Numbered from the stretch's first letter, positions 5,600 to 13,688 are shown. The stretch is DNA of 23,192 nucleotides from Abditibacteriales bacterium (GCA_025055355.1 JANWYM010000010.1:1-23192); one strand, 5' to 3'. A program made the numbers and translations. Notes: generated by a model from the sequence alone, not told the origin.

Positions 5600-8518
5600 A
5601 TGTTGAAACACCTGACGCTTTTCATGTTGTCTCTCAGCCTGCTGGCTATCCGCCCGGTCGCGCCGCGTGGGGCGGAGTCGCCGACGGCGACGGTCAACTA
5701 TGAAAGTAAGTTTCTACGCAACATCAAAGTCCTCACCCAAGACGGCTACAACGGTGAGGCGTATTTCTCGGCGGACGGCAAAGCCATCACATTTCAGTCC
5801 ATCCGCGCCGACCATCCTTACTACCAGATTTATTACATCAACCCCGACGGCAGCGGTCAACGCATGATCAGCACGGGCAAGGGCAAAACGACCTGCGCGT
5901 GGTTTCACCCCAATGGGAAGAAGTTCATCTACGCCTCCACGCATCACGACCCTCAGACGCACGCGCCCCCGCCCCCCGAGGCGACGCGCCAACGGCGCTA
6001 CGAGTGGGACTTCAACCCTGCCTTCGACATTTTTGAGGCGGACCTGAACGGCAACATCCTGCGCCGCTTGACGGACACGCCCGGCTACGATGCAGAGTGC
6101 GCCTATTCGCCCGACGGCAAACTCATCGTCTTCACCTCGCAGCGCGACGCGCCGGTCATTGACCCTAAGAAGCCCGAACTGGACATCTACGTGATGGACG
6201 CCAACGGCAAAAACGTGCGCCGCTTGACCCACGAGCCGGGCTACGACGGCGGGGCGTTCTTCTCGCCCGATGGCAAGTGGATCATCTACCGCCACATCTC
6301 TGACGATTACGAAAAAGGCACAGTCTACCTGCTCAGCCTCGACGGCAAGACCCGCAAACAACTGACGCACGACGACGATTTCAACTGGGCGCCTTTCTTC
6401 CATCCCGACGGCAAGCGGTTCGTGTGGGTCAAGAAGATTCCGTCCAGCGACAACCCGCAGATTCCCAACTTCGAGATCTACCTGGGCAGCGTGGACGGTT
6501 CGTTCGCGCCGCTGCGTCTGACCTACCACGAATACTTTGATGGCTTCCCCGCCTTCTCGCCTGACGGCAAGAAACTCATCTGGTCGCGCTCGTTCGGGCG
6601 GGGGCAGCCGCCGCAAATCGTCCTCGCCGATTTCATTGACCCGCACCGCACGATTGAGCAGGTGAAGCGCAGCGCGGACATCACCGCCGACGAAATTCAG
6701 GCGCACATTAACTACCTCGCTTCTGATGCCCTCGAAGGGCGGCAGCCCGGCACGGTGGGGATTGACAAAGCCGCCAGTTACATCGCCGAGGAGTTTAAGC
6801 GATACGGGCTGGAGCCGATCCGCACGTCGGCAAACGGACAGCCCCCTGTGATGCTGCCCAGTGGGAACGCGGGGGTGAGCGTGTATGGCAACCCACGCAA
6901 ACCGTCCGCCGATGAGTTGCTGGCGTCCACGTTCCGCAACGAGAGGGGCAGTTACTTGCAGACCTTTGAAGTCGTCAAAGGCGTGCAGATGGGCAGCGGC
7001 AACACGCTGCAGGTGAACGGGAAGGTTTGCCACCCCCGCAAGGACTTCCAGCCGTTCGCGTTTTCCACCAACGGCAAAGTCGAGAACGCGCCTGTCGTTT
7101 TCGTCGGCTACGGCTTGCAATCCAAGGAAGCCCAGTATGACGATTACGCGGGTGTGGACGTGAAGGGTAAAGTCGTTCTCCTCATGCGTTACAGCCCCGA
7201 GGGCAATAACCCCCACGGGAAGTTCGGCGCCGGCATCGGATTGCGCGACAAAGCCCGCACCGCCCGCAACGCAGGCGCGGCGGCGATGTTGCTGGTCAAC
7301 CCGCCCGATAGCGGCGAGGACCGACTGGAATTTGCGGGCGGGAACGATGCCTCGGACGCAGGCATTCCTTGCTTCCACATCAAGCGCGACGTGGCGGACG
7401 CGATTTTGCGTGCCGACGGCAAGACGCTGGAGGAGTTGCACAAGCGCATCAAAGCCGACCTGAGACCGCAGTCGTTTGAGGTGAAAGGTGCGACGGTTTC
7501 GCTGCAATCGGACGTCGTTAAAGAGCGCAAACCAACCGCCAACGTCGTCGGTATCTTGCCGGGCAGTGACCCGCAACTCAGAGGGGAGTTCATCGTCATC
7601 GGGGCGCACTACGACCACCTTGGGCGCTTCGACGTATCCGCACCCGACCGCGTCGACTTTCTGCGCGGGGCGTCGCTGGCGCCCCAGTCGCAGGAGCCAC
7701 ATCGCGGCGCGGACGACAACGCCTCGGGCACAGCGGGGCTGCTGGAAATCGCGCAGCACCTCGCCGCCCAGCGCAAACAACTCAAGCGCAGCGTGCTGTT
7801 TGTCGCGTTCTCCGCCGAGGAGATGGGCTTGCTCGGCTCCAAGCATTTCGTTGAAAATCCGCCCGTGCCGCTGCGGAACATCGTCGCCATGCTCAACATG
7901 GACATGATTGGGCGCATGCGGGAGGACAAACTCAGCGTCCTTGGTGTGGGCACGTCCCCGGCGTGGAGGGACATTCTTCATGCAGCCAACGAGGGGCTGA
8001 ACCTCATCCTTCAGTTCAACGACCAAGGCCCTGGACCCAGCGACCAGACCTCTTTCTACAACAAAGACATCCCCGTGCTGCATTTTTACACTGGAGCCCA
8101 TCCCGACTACCACAAGCCCTCTGATGAAGCCTACAAAATCAACGCCGAGGGCGAAGCGCGGGTGCTGACGCTCGTGACCCGCGTCACGCTCAAACTCGCT
8201 GATGCCTCCCCCCGCCTCGCCTTCACCAAGACCACCGCGCCGCAGCCGCAAGCGACGAGTTTCCGCGTGACCCTGCGCATCATTCCTGACTACGGCTTTA
8301 ACGGTGAAGGGATGCGCATTGACGCCCTCAGCGACCCCAACGGTCCCGCTGGCAAAGCGGGCATCAAAGCGGGCGACATCATCATCTCCTTCGGTGGCAA
8401 GCCTGTCCGCAACGTGCAGGACTACACGGCATATCTCGGTGAGCATCAGCCCGGCGACGAGGTCGAAGTCGTCTTGCTGCGGGGGAGGGAGAAGGTGACG
8501 GTGAAGGTGAAGTTGTGA
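5600..8518 (+). CDS. Exported TolB-propeller / M28 zinc peptidase / PDZ fusion
   Basis: This is a 972-aa exported metallopeptidase. The ATG at 5600 follows GAGG by 5 bp; an in-frame TTG at 5582 lies inside a repeat array. A signal peptide covers about 1-27. Residues 35-345 hold at least five PD40/TolB propeller repeats recognisable by F/YSPDGK-type motifs (FSADGK, YSPDGK, FSPDGK, FHPDGK, FSPDGK). A helical lead-in (about 364-400) and a PA-like insert with VFVGYGL and DVKGKVVLL (about 500-630) precede the M28 core. Expected di-zinc ligands are H670 (GAHYDHLG), D706 (ADDNASG), E741 (SAEEMGLLGS, with E740 as general base), D768 (NMDMIGR) and H838 (DYHKPSD). All are present, so it should be active. 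A PDZ domain (about 895-972) closes the protein. It probably cleaves peptides outside the cytoplasm, with propeller and PDZ for substrate or partner binding. Confidence 0.93.
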   Translation: MLKHLTLFMLSLSLLAIRPVAPRGAESPTATVNYESKFLRNIKVLTQDGYNGEAYFSADGKAITFQSIRADHPYYQIYYINPDGSGQRMISTGKGKTTCAWFHPNGKKFIYASTHHDPQTHAPPPPEATRQRRYEWDFNPAFDIFEADLNGNILRRLTDTPGYDAECAYSPDGKLIVFTSQRDAPVIDPKKPELDIYVMDANGKNVRRLTHEPGYDGGAFFSPDGKWIIYRHISDDYEKGTVYLLSLDGKTRKQLTHDDDFNWAPFFHPDGKRFVWVKKIPSSDNPQIPNFEIYLGSVDGSFAPLRLTYHEYFDGFPAFSPDGKKLIWSRSFGRGQPPQIVLADFIDPHRTIEQVKRSADITADEIQAHINYLASDALEGRQPGTVGIDKAASYIAEEFKRYGLEPIRTSANGQPPVMLPSGNAGVSVYGNPRKPSADELLASTFRNERGSYLQTFEVVKGVQMGSGNTLQVNGKVCHPRKDFQPFAFSTNGKVENAPVVFVGYGLQSKEAQYDDYAGVDVKGKVVLLMRYSPEGNNPHGKFGAGIGLRDKARTARNAGAAAMLLVNPPDSGEDRLEFAGGNDASDAGIPCFHIKRDVADAILRADGKTLEELHKRIKADLRPQSFEVKGATVSLQSDVVKERKPTANVVGILPGSDPQLRGEFIVIGAHYDHLGRFDVSAPDRVDFLRGASLAPQSQEPHRGADDNASGTAGLLEIAQHLAAQRKQLKRSVLFVAFSAEEMGLLGSKHFVENPPVPLRNIVAMLNMDMIGRMREDKLSVLGVGTSPAWRDILHAANEGLNLILQFNDQGPGPSDQTSFYNKDIPVLHFYTGAHPDYHKPSDEAYKINAEGEARVLTLVTRVTLKLADASPRLAFTKTTAPQPQATSFRVTLRIIPDYGFNGEGMRIDALSDPNGPAGKAGIKAGDIIISFGGKPVRNVQDYTAYLGEHQPGDEVEVVLLRGREKVTVKVKL

Positions 8519-8667
8519 GGTGCGCGGCATGAAGCACGGGGAGGGAGCAATCCACTCTGGCACGCCGCAAATCCCAAGTTTCAACCGAAGCGCGCAAAGC
8601 CCAGACAGGTAGGGTCGCCTGCTGAAACTCGCGTCAGGAGGGCAAGGCGCCAAGGGGGCGCGGGCGG

Positions 8668-9318
8668 CTATGATTGGTTTATCGTGCCCCGCAACTGCTG
8701 CACGATGAGGCGAATCTGCTCCATGTTCGGGTTGATCTCCAGCGCCCGCTCGTAAGCCTCCAGCGCTTTTTCCCTGTTCCGCAGATGGAGGTAGCAATGC
8801 CCCATCCCCGCCCACGCGCCGAAGTGGATGGGGTTAAGGGCAATGGCTTTCTCACAGTCGGCGAGCGCAAGGGCGGGGTCCTGGTTGAGGTAATGGGCAA
8901 TCGCACGCTGGTTGTAGCCTTCGGGAAAATCGGGGCGTTGCTCGATGACGGTTGTGAGCACCTGAATTGCCTCCCGTCTCATGCCGCGCTGCAGCAGGGC
9001 TGCCGCCTCGCGCATGAGGTTATCAATCGCTTGGTCGCCTGAGCGCAGCCAGATCGCCCAGAGCGATTGCTCGGCGACGAGTCGCACCATGACATCCTGG
9101 TCGTGCAGCCGCTGCGCCAGCGGGGGCGCGACCGCGTAATCCCCAATGGCACCCAGCGCCAGCGCCGCCGCCCCTCGCACCCCCGCGCGCCTGTCGTCCA
9201 GCAGCGCGACGAGTTCGGACACGGTGAAGTCCCGATGCAGCGCCCGTTCTAACGCCCCGTAGCTGCGTTGCACTAAACAGACCGCCGTCAGACGTTCCAG
9301 GTAGTTGCCTCGGTCCAT
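8668..9318 (-). CDS. HEAT-repeat plus TPR protein
   Basis: This is a 216-aa cytoplasmic scaffold-type protein. The N-terminal half (about 10-90) has HEAT-like helical pairs, including LVALLDDRRAGVRGAAALAL and LAQRLHDQDVMVRLVAEQSL. The C-terminal half (about 105-205) has three TPR units with typical ends (VIEQRPDFPEGY, AIALNPIHFGAW, ALEINPN). No catalytic motif is visible; the role is probably protein-protein interaction and the partner is unknown. I prefer the ATG at 9318, preceded by GGAGAGG 9 bp upstream. A GTG at 9414 would add 32 residues that cross a hairpin (9351-9366) and overlap the previous gene, and they look unlike the repeats. It follows the FAD oxidoreductase by 71 bp and may be co-transcribed unless the hairpin acts as a terminator. 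Confidence 0.8.
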   Translation of the reverse strand: MDRGNYLERLTAVCLVQRSYGALERALHRDFTVSELVALLDDRRAGVRGAAALALGAIGDYAVAPPLAQRLHDQDVMVRLVAEQSLWAIWLRSGDQAIDNLMREAAALLQRGMRREAIQVLTTVIEQRPDFPEGYNQRAIAHYLNQDPALALADCEKAIALNPIHFGAWAGMGHCYLHLRNREKALEAYERALEINPNMEQIRLIVQQLRGTINQS

Positions 9319-9350
9319 GGTTGAGAGCCTCTCCGCAAATCCATCGGACA

Positions 9351-9366
9351 CCCCAACTGGTTGGGG
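9351..9366. repeat. Short inverted repeat between the FAD oxidoreductase and HEAT/TPR genes
   Basis: ccccaac (9351-9357), tg, gttgggg (9360-9366) is a perfect 7-bp inverted repeat in the 71-bp spacer. With a 2-nt centre and no T-run it is a weak terminator or protein-binding candidate. Confidence 0.45.
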
Positions 9367-9389
9367 CGCCCGCGTTGTCGGATATCGCT

Positions 9390-10517
9390 CTAAGCGTTCA
9401 GGCGATAACTCCACGCGGGTAGCGCATTTCGCCCTGTGATGACTTCCGCAAGCAGTTTGCCCACGCGCACAGAGAGCGCGACGCCATGCCCGCCGTAGCC
9501 GGTGGCCATGAGGAGGTGGTCATTGTTTTTGCTGACGAGGACAGGTTTGCTATCGCCCGTGAAGCAAATCGGTCCCATCCAGCGGTGCGTGACGCGCACG
9601 CGGCGCAAGGCGGGATGCAAGCCGCTGATGCGGCGTTCCAGACGCTCGAACAGCCGCCTTGCCTCATCCCCGTCCGCGCGGATGTTTTCTAACGCGTCGC
9701 CTCCGATAATGCCTGACCCCATCACCATCCGACCGTCCGCCGTCACACGCCCCCAGAGGTAGGGGAGGTCAACGGTGTAAAACGGTGTGCGTGACGCCCA
9801 GCCGATTTCGCTCAAGAGGGCATCGGGAAGCGGGGCGGTCGCCAGGGCTAAAGTGTGAACGCCGCGCGCCCACTTGTGCAGACCAAGGAGCGACAGACAA
9901 GACGCATTGGTCGCAAACACCGCGCGTTCAGCAAACACAGTTTTGCCTGCCACCTCCAACCGCACCCCCGACTTGGGGGCGACATCAACCGCCGTCACCG
10001 GCGCACGTTCATAAATCTGTCCCCCGCTCTCTTGGACAACCCGCGCCAATCCTGCCACCAACTTCATCGGGTCAACCACCCCGCCGGGTTCGACGTTGAC
10101 GACGCGCAGCGTGCCTTGGTCTTCCCAGGCAATCGGTGAATCATCGCGTCCCTCGCGTCGCCCGACTTCCCAGCAGCCGTTGATCTGCAAATCGCACTCA
10201 ATCTGATGACTGCTCACCAACGCTTGCAGCGTCTCGAGGCACCGCTCCACCCCCGGCAGGGGACCGACCGCCGTGTCCTCCAACACAATGCCCCCCGTCC
10301 GCCCGCTTGCTCCCGCACCCACCGTCTCCGCTTCGAACACCGCCACGTGCCACTCAGGACGCAGACCCAGCACATAACACGCCGTCGCCAACCCCGTGAA
10401 ACCCGCGCCGATGACGGCGACGTTTACCCGCAAACCACTTGGCAGCGGACGCGAGTTCACGTGGACGGAGGACGTCCAGACAGGATTGCCCCAGGGATGG
10501 GAAGACGGTTCTGACAT
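9390..10517 (-). CDS. DAO-family FAD-dependent oxidoreductase
   Basis: This is a 375-aa flavin amine/amino-acid oxidoreductase of the DAO fold, related in architecture to glycine oxidase and gamma-glutamylputrescine oxidase. The FAD motif VAVIGAGFTGLATA occupies 33-46, E60 lies in VAVFEAETVGAGASGRTGG, and the C-terminal FAD contact ATGYGGHGVALS is present. The roughly 30-residue N-terminal extension before the first strand (with WGNPVWTSS) resembles the extension of the PuuB-like branch. The ATG at 10517 has AGGAG 9 bp upstream; a TTG seven codons earlier overlaps the stop of the previous gene. The start lies 4 bp after the end of the glycerol-1-phosphate dehydrogenase, indicating one transcript and perhaps translational coupling. 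Substrate unknown: amine oxidation is the family default, but the neighbour would also allow a glycerol-phosphate-type role. Confidence 0.86.
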   Translation of the reverse strand: MSEPSSHPWGNPVWTSSVHVNSRPLPSGLRVNVAVIGAGFTGLATACYVLGLRPEWHVAVFEAETVGAGASGRTGGIVLEDTAVGPLPGVERCLETLQALVSSHQIECDLQINGCWEVGRREGRDDSPIAWEDQGTLRVVNVEPGGVVDPMKLVAGLARVVQESGGQIYERAPVTAVDVAPKSGVRLEVAGKTVFAERAVFATNASCLSLLGLHKWARGVHTLALATAPLPDALLSEIGWASRTPFYTVDLPYLWGRVTADGRMVMGSGIIGGDALENIRADGDEARRLFERLERRISGLHPALRRVRVTHRWMGPICFTGDSKPVLVSKNNDHLLMATGYGGHGVALSVRVGKLLAEVITGRNALPAWSYRLNA

Positions 10518-10521
10518 TCTC

Positions 10522-11868
10522 TCACAACTCCTGCGCAAACTCCCTCAACACGCCCACCTCTGCCGCCAAGTCCAGCACCGTGTAGCGCGACCGCAAATAG
10601 CGAGCGTTGAGCAACGCCTCGCGCATCTGCTCTGAGGATAGCCCTAACTCGGACGGCTGTGTGAACGCGCCCGCCGCCTGCAACGCGTCGGCGAGGGATG
10701 CAGGCGATGAGACGATAGAACGCAACGTGGCGCGGAGGTCGTCCCAGCGGTTTAGGAGGGCGCGCAGTTCGGCTTCCTTTTTGTCCCACGGCTGGTATTT
10801 GCGGTGGAACTGTTCCAGCGCCGCCGTCGCGGCGGCGCCGTAGAATCGGCGGATGGTTTTCTCTTCCTCCTCCCACGACGGATAGCGTCGGCGGATGGCT
10901 GCGAGGTTGATATCGGACGCCGAGAGCGATAGCAAGCGTTCGTAGAGCCGCGCCATCATCAGCGTCGTGACGCCGACCTGCAACCCGTGCAATCGTTGCT
11001 CCAAACTGCGATGACCGTGCCACTCATGTTGACCGTCAAGGTAGTGCGAAATCAGATGCTCGCCGCCGCTGGCGGGTGCGGACGAACCGGCAATGACCAT
11101 CGAGAAACCGGACAGCACCAACGCCGCCATGAGAGTTTCGACGGCGTGCGGTTCAGCGCGTCCGATGGCTGCCGCTTCGTTGCGGCAGGCGGCTTCGGCG
11201 GCGACGACGATTTCCAACGGGCGAGGGCAATAGTATTCACCTTTGACAAGGTGCGCCAGCAGCCAGTCGGCGTTCGCCGTCGTGCGTCCCAACAGGTCCG
11301 CAAAGCCCGCGCGGATCAACGGCGGCGGGGCGTGCGCGAGCGTGTCGCTGTCGCCGACGACGGCGATGGGAGGGGCGGCAGGGTGCGTGACTTTGATGCC
11401 GTCCTCCGTGAACGCGGCAATCGGCGAGGCGAAGCCGTTCTGGCTGGGCGCGGTGGCAACGGAAATGTATTTCCGTCCCGTCCGGTGCGCCGCCATTTTT
11501 GTTATATCGTTGATGACGCCCGCCCCCACGCTGACAAGTGCAGCGACATCATGGCGCACGGCAGCGACGACGTTCTGCACGGCTTCCGCTGCGGCTTCCA
11601 GACCGGCCTCAAAGATGACGAGGCTCACCGCGCGCCCTGCCGCCCGCAGCAGATGTTCCACCCGACGCCCCAACACGGCTCGCGTCGTCTGATCAGCGAC
11701 GACGACCACCGCCCCTGCGCCGCACAGGGCGTTCAGCGACGCCGGCAACTGGTCGGCGGCGTTTTCTTCAATTATCACCTGCTGGGTTGGAATCGCGTGC
11801 CGCCGCCCACACGCGCAAAGCCAACTGTGCCCACAGAGGGATTCAAGGCGTTCGAGAAGGTGTGCCAT
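10522..11868 (-). CDS. sn-Glycerol-1-phosphate dehydrogenase family protein
   Basis: This is a 448-aa member of the iron-alcohol-dehydrogenase-like superfamily, G1PDH/AraM branch. The family reduces dihydroxyacetone phosphate to sn-glycerol-1-phosphate with NAD(P)H. Archaea use it for membrane lipids; Bacillus AraM/EgsA supplies heptaprenylglyceryl phosphate synthesis. The ATG at 11868 follows GGGAG by 8 bp. Visible motifs are the nucleotide-site SVGAGVINDITK (113-124), TAPSQNGFAS (139-148) and the metal ligands D191 (AGFADLLGR), H271 (SGGEHLISHYLD) and H294 (RLHGLQVG), in the expected order and spacing. The C-terminal extension after about 400 (TQPSELGLSSEQMREAL, then YTVLDLAAEVG) is typical of bacterial members. 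It is the first gene of a minus-strand group with the DAO-family oxidoreductase. A geranylgeranylglyceryl-phosphate synthase partner is not in this window, so the product's fate is unknown. Confidence 0.88.
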   Translation of the reverse strand: MAHLLERLESLCGHSWLCACGRRHAIPTQQVIIEENAADQLPASLNALCGAGAVVVVADQTTRAVLGRRVEHLLRAAGRAVSLVIFEAGLEAAAEAVQNVVAAVRHDVAALVSVGAGVINDITKMAAHRTGRKYISVATAPSQNGFASPIAAFTEDGIKVTHPAAPPIAVVGDSDTLAHAPPPLIRAGFADLLGRTTANADWLLAHLVKGEYYCPRPLEIVVAAEAACRNEAAAIGRAEPHAVETLMAALVLSGFSMVIAGSSAPASGGEHLISHYLDGQHEWHGHRSLEQRLHGLQVGVTTLMMARLYERLLSLSASDINLAAIRRRYPSWEEEEKTIRRFYGAAATAALEQFHRKYQPWDKKEAELRALLNRWDDLRATLRSIVSSPASLADALQAAGAFTQPSELGLSSEQMREALLNARYLRSRYTVLDLAAEVGVLREFAQEL

Positions 11869-11987
11869 TGCTTTGACTCCCGAGGGCGCCCAGAGCGTAG
11901 AGTGCTGCCAGCGGGTTTTGCCGGTCCTGAAGTCCCCAGACCTCGGGACGGCAGACCTCATCCGTTACGGCAACCTGCCGACAGTTG

Positions 11988-12014
11988 CTCTGCGTCCTCC
12001 GCGTTCTCTGTGGT
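11988..12014. repeat. Tandem array, 9-bp unit x3
   Basis: Units ctctgcgtc, ctccgcgtt and ctctgtggt are consecutive. Units of the same kind in opposite orientation (cgcagagag, ccgcagaga) lie at 21068-21085. Confidence 0.7.
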
Positions 12015-12016
12015 TA

Positions 12017-12045
12017 ATTGTGCCTGTTGGATAGGATTTTGTCAA
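12017..12045 (-). promoter_or_regulatory. Possible promoter for the glycerol-1-phosphate dehydrogenase operon
   Basis: On the minus strand TTGACA (12040-12045), 17 bp and CACAAT (12017-12022) give a consensus -35 with a 4/6 -10. The leader to the ATG at 11868 would be about 140 nt and carry the 9-bp array. Confidence 0.35.
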
Positions 12046-12132
12046 CGCAGAGCGAGTCCGTCCTTGATGCCCTCCAGGACTTTACATAAACGTTTGCGTT
12101 TTGCGCTTCTCCCCCTCCCCGCTGCAGAAAAC

Positions 12133-12214
12133 GTCCTGGCGAGCGCAGCGAAGCCATCCCCTCCGCTGCAATCAGCTCCTCCGCAGGGGATGGCTTCGCT
12201 CTACTCGCCAGGAC
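12133..12214. repeat. REP-like inverted repeat, copy 2
   Basis: Arms of 29 bp (12133-12161 and 12186-12214) match at 26 positions. They begin gtcctggcgag, share agcgaagccatcccc, and enclose a 24-bp centre. The gagcgcagcgaagc word is shared with the 2949-3017 copy. Confidence 0.8.
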
Positions 12215-12260
12215 AGGCATTTTCGGAGGAGAGGGTAGAACGCAAAAGTTCAGTTTGCAG

Positions 12261-12292
12261 ATTTCCCAATTTCCTAATCTCCCCATTTCCTA
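12261..12292. repeat. Tandem array, 8-bp unit x4, containing a gene's stop codon
   Basis: Units atttccca, atttccta, atctcccc and atttccta are consecutive. The stop codon of the STN/PPC protein (12274-12276, minus strand) lies within the second unit, and its last residues (RKWGD) are encoded by the array. Confidence 0.8.
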
Positions 12293-13563
12293 AGTCTCAC
12301 TTCCACCCTCTCCTCGGCGGGTGCTTTCGACGCAGCGAGGGCTTGGAGGGAGGCGGAGAGCGCACCGAAGCCCGCGCCGATCTTGCTGGCGAGCAGCACG
12401 CGGCTGATGTTGATGCCACTGCGTTGGACGACCTGGTGCAGCGCGTAGAGCACGTCGGGACGCCGCTGAATCACGCGCAGGAGTTCCTCACCTCCACCGC
12501 GCCAGTCGCCGCGCTGGAACTTGACGGCAGCAGGCGCGAGCGCCAACAGGCGGGGCATCAAATCTTCCACTGCATCCCCCATATCGGGCGACATCGGTCT
12601 GCCGTTGTTCACCAGCCGCACGACCAAATCCGCCACCAGATAGGCCCGCGCCTTGAGGGTGTTGCGGTTGAGATAGAAAGTGAGTTTGCTCTTGTCATCC
12701 AGCGCGACGTAACCGTAATACCGCCGCAATTTCGGTCCGAGAATCCAGCGCTGCGGGATGCTGCACTTCTCCAGTGCCTTGCCCTCTTGCGTAACCGTGA
12801 CCTCATACCACGCGCTCGTCAGGTTCTCGACAGTCAAGCCGGTGACGAGAAGGTCGTCTGAACCGGTGATGGTTTGGGCGGTGACTTTAAAGACGCGAGG
12901 CTGCGCAGGTGTGGTCTGAACCTCTCGCCGCACGGCGTTGACAGATAGCACATACTCGCTATCTGTTACACCGTAAACAGCGATGTAAATAGGGCGTTTC
13001 TTCGGTGAGTCATGGTAAATGATTTGGTCCACCTGCAACGGTCCGTTGACGGACTTGAGAGCGCATTTGTCGGGCGCCACATCACCATCGAACCCTACAA
13101 AAAGGTCGGCGTCGCCTTTGAAGGTATGGAGTGTGAAGATGAGATAACGCGCTTCATGGAAACTGTGCGCATCAATCAAATACCGTTGAATGTCGCCCTG
13201 CTTGAGGGGCGCCGCCACAGGACTGAGGAGCGAGACCCAAGGGACTGCCGGATCCCGCTCGATGAGATAAACCCCGTTTTCATCCTTGTGCCAACGAGCG
13301 TGGACTTGTTCTGCGACATACTTGAGCGCCGTTTCCCATTCCACTGAAGGGAGGTTGAGAGTCACCCCTCCTGTCACCCCGTGCCTCATGATATAGTTGC
13401 GACCGGGGCGTAAGGAAAACAGGACAGCAATCACATCGGCGACCGGCGCATCCTTGACGTTCACGGCGATCTTGTCTCCGTCCAATGTCTTCACATCAAT
13501 CGTTTGCGCCGCCGCCACGCAGATGGCAAGCAACGAGATCAATCCAACTAAAACGCAACGCAT
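12274..13563 (-). CDS. Exported STN-domain plus PPC-like protein of unknown function
   Basis: This is a 429-aa exported protein I cannot assign to a named family. The ATG at 13563 has GGAGGG 5 bp upstream and begins a clear signal peptide (MRCVLVGLISLLAICVAAAQ). A further upstream start would read through a repeat element. Residues about 28-100 resemble the secretin/TonB short N-terminal (STN) fold: VKDAPVADVIAVLFSL, a GVTGGVTLNLPSVEWETALKY-type segment and GVYLIERD. Residues about 125-211 resemble a bacterial pre-peptidase C-terminal (PPC) beta-sandwich: LIFTLHTFKGDADLFVGF, then PIYIAVYGVTDSEYVLSVNA. The remaining 220 residues include strand-rich and helical parts without known motifs. No secretin barrel or TonB receptor is attached, so it is probably a periplasmic or surface binding protein. 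A plausible minus-strand promoter and an 18-bp palindrome lie upstream. The extreme C-terminus comes from an 8-bp repeat array. Confidence 0.72.
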   Translation of the reverse strand: MRCVLVGLISLLAICVAAAQTIDVKTLDGDKIAVNVKDAPVADVIAVLFSLRPGRNYIMRHGVTGGVTLNLPSVEWETALKYVAEQVHARWHKDENGVYLIERDPAVPWVSLLSPVAAPLKQGDIQRYLIDAHSFHEARYLIFTLHTFKGDADLFVGFDGDVAPDKCALKSVNGPLQVDQIIYHDSPKKRPIYIAVYGVTDSEYVLSVNAVRREVQTTPAQPRVFKVTAQTITGSDDLLVTGLTVENLTSAWYEVTVTQEGKALEKCSIPQRWILGPKLRRYYGYVALDDKSKLTFYLNRNTLKARAYLVADLVVRLVNNGRPMSPDMGDAVEDLMPRLLALAPAAVKFQRGDWRGGGEELLRVIQRRPDVLYALHQVVQRSGINISRVLLASKIGAGFGALSASLQALAASKAPAEERVEVRLRKWGD

Positions 13564-13580
13564 CTTTACCCTCCGACGCG

Positions 13581-13649
13581 GGGAGGGTGAGGCTCTCGCC
13601 GAACCGTCGGCTCCATCGAGGCATCGCCCTCCTGGAGCGTCACCCTCCC
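13581..13649. repeat. GGGAGGGTGAGGCT dispersed element, copy 2
   Basis: Terminal inverted repeats gggagggtgaggctc (13581-13595) and gagcgtcaccctccc (13635-13649) match at 14 of 15 positions. Internal words are shared with copy 1 at 4727-4789. It sits in the leader of the STN/PPC gene. Confidence 0.75.
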
Positions 13650-13670
13650 AACCTATTTTCATACAGCATG

Positions 13671-13688
13671 ATGAACCGTTCGGTTCAT
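13671..13688. promoter_or_regulatory. 18-bp perfect palindrome, operator-like
   Basis: ATGAACCGTTCGGTTCAT has 8-bp arms around a TT/AA-type 2-bp centre, the size and symmetry of many TetR-type operators. It lies downstream of the predicted minus-strand start site and 108 bp upstream of the STN/PPC start codon. No regulator gene is nearby, so binding is inferred only from shape. Confidence 0.45.

Larger units (their letters stand above)
11869..12273. other. 405-bp gene-free block
   Basis: This spacer between two minus-strand genes holds a 9-bp array (11988-12014), a possible minus-strand promoter (12017-12045), a REP-like inverted repeat (12133-12214) and the start of an 8-bp array (12261-12292). 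No credible small gene was seen. Confidence 0.7.

Noticed and set aside
5714..8815. Very long (1033-aa) open frame on the minus strand opposite the M28 fusion gene
   Set aside because: It is an antisense shadow caused by high GC and codon bias; it has Arg/Val/Ala-rich low-information sequence, while the plus strand shows complete domains and catalytic residues.
10987..12861. 624-aa plus-strand open frame across the glycerol-1-phosphate dehydrogenase and STN/PPC genes
   Set aside because: It runs antisense to two well-supported genes and through repeats, with no domain or ribosome site.
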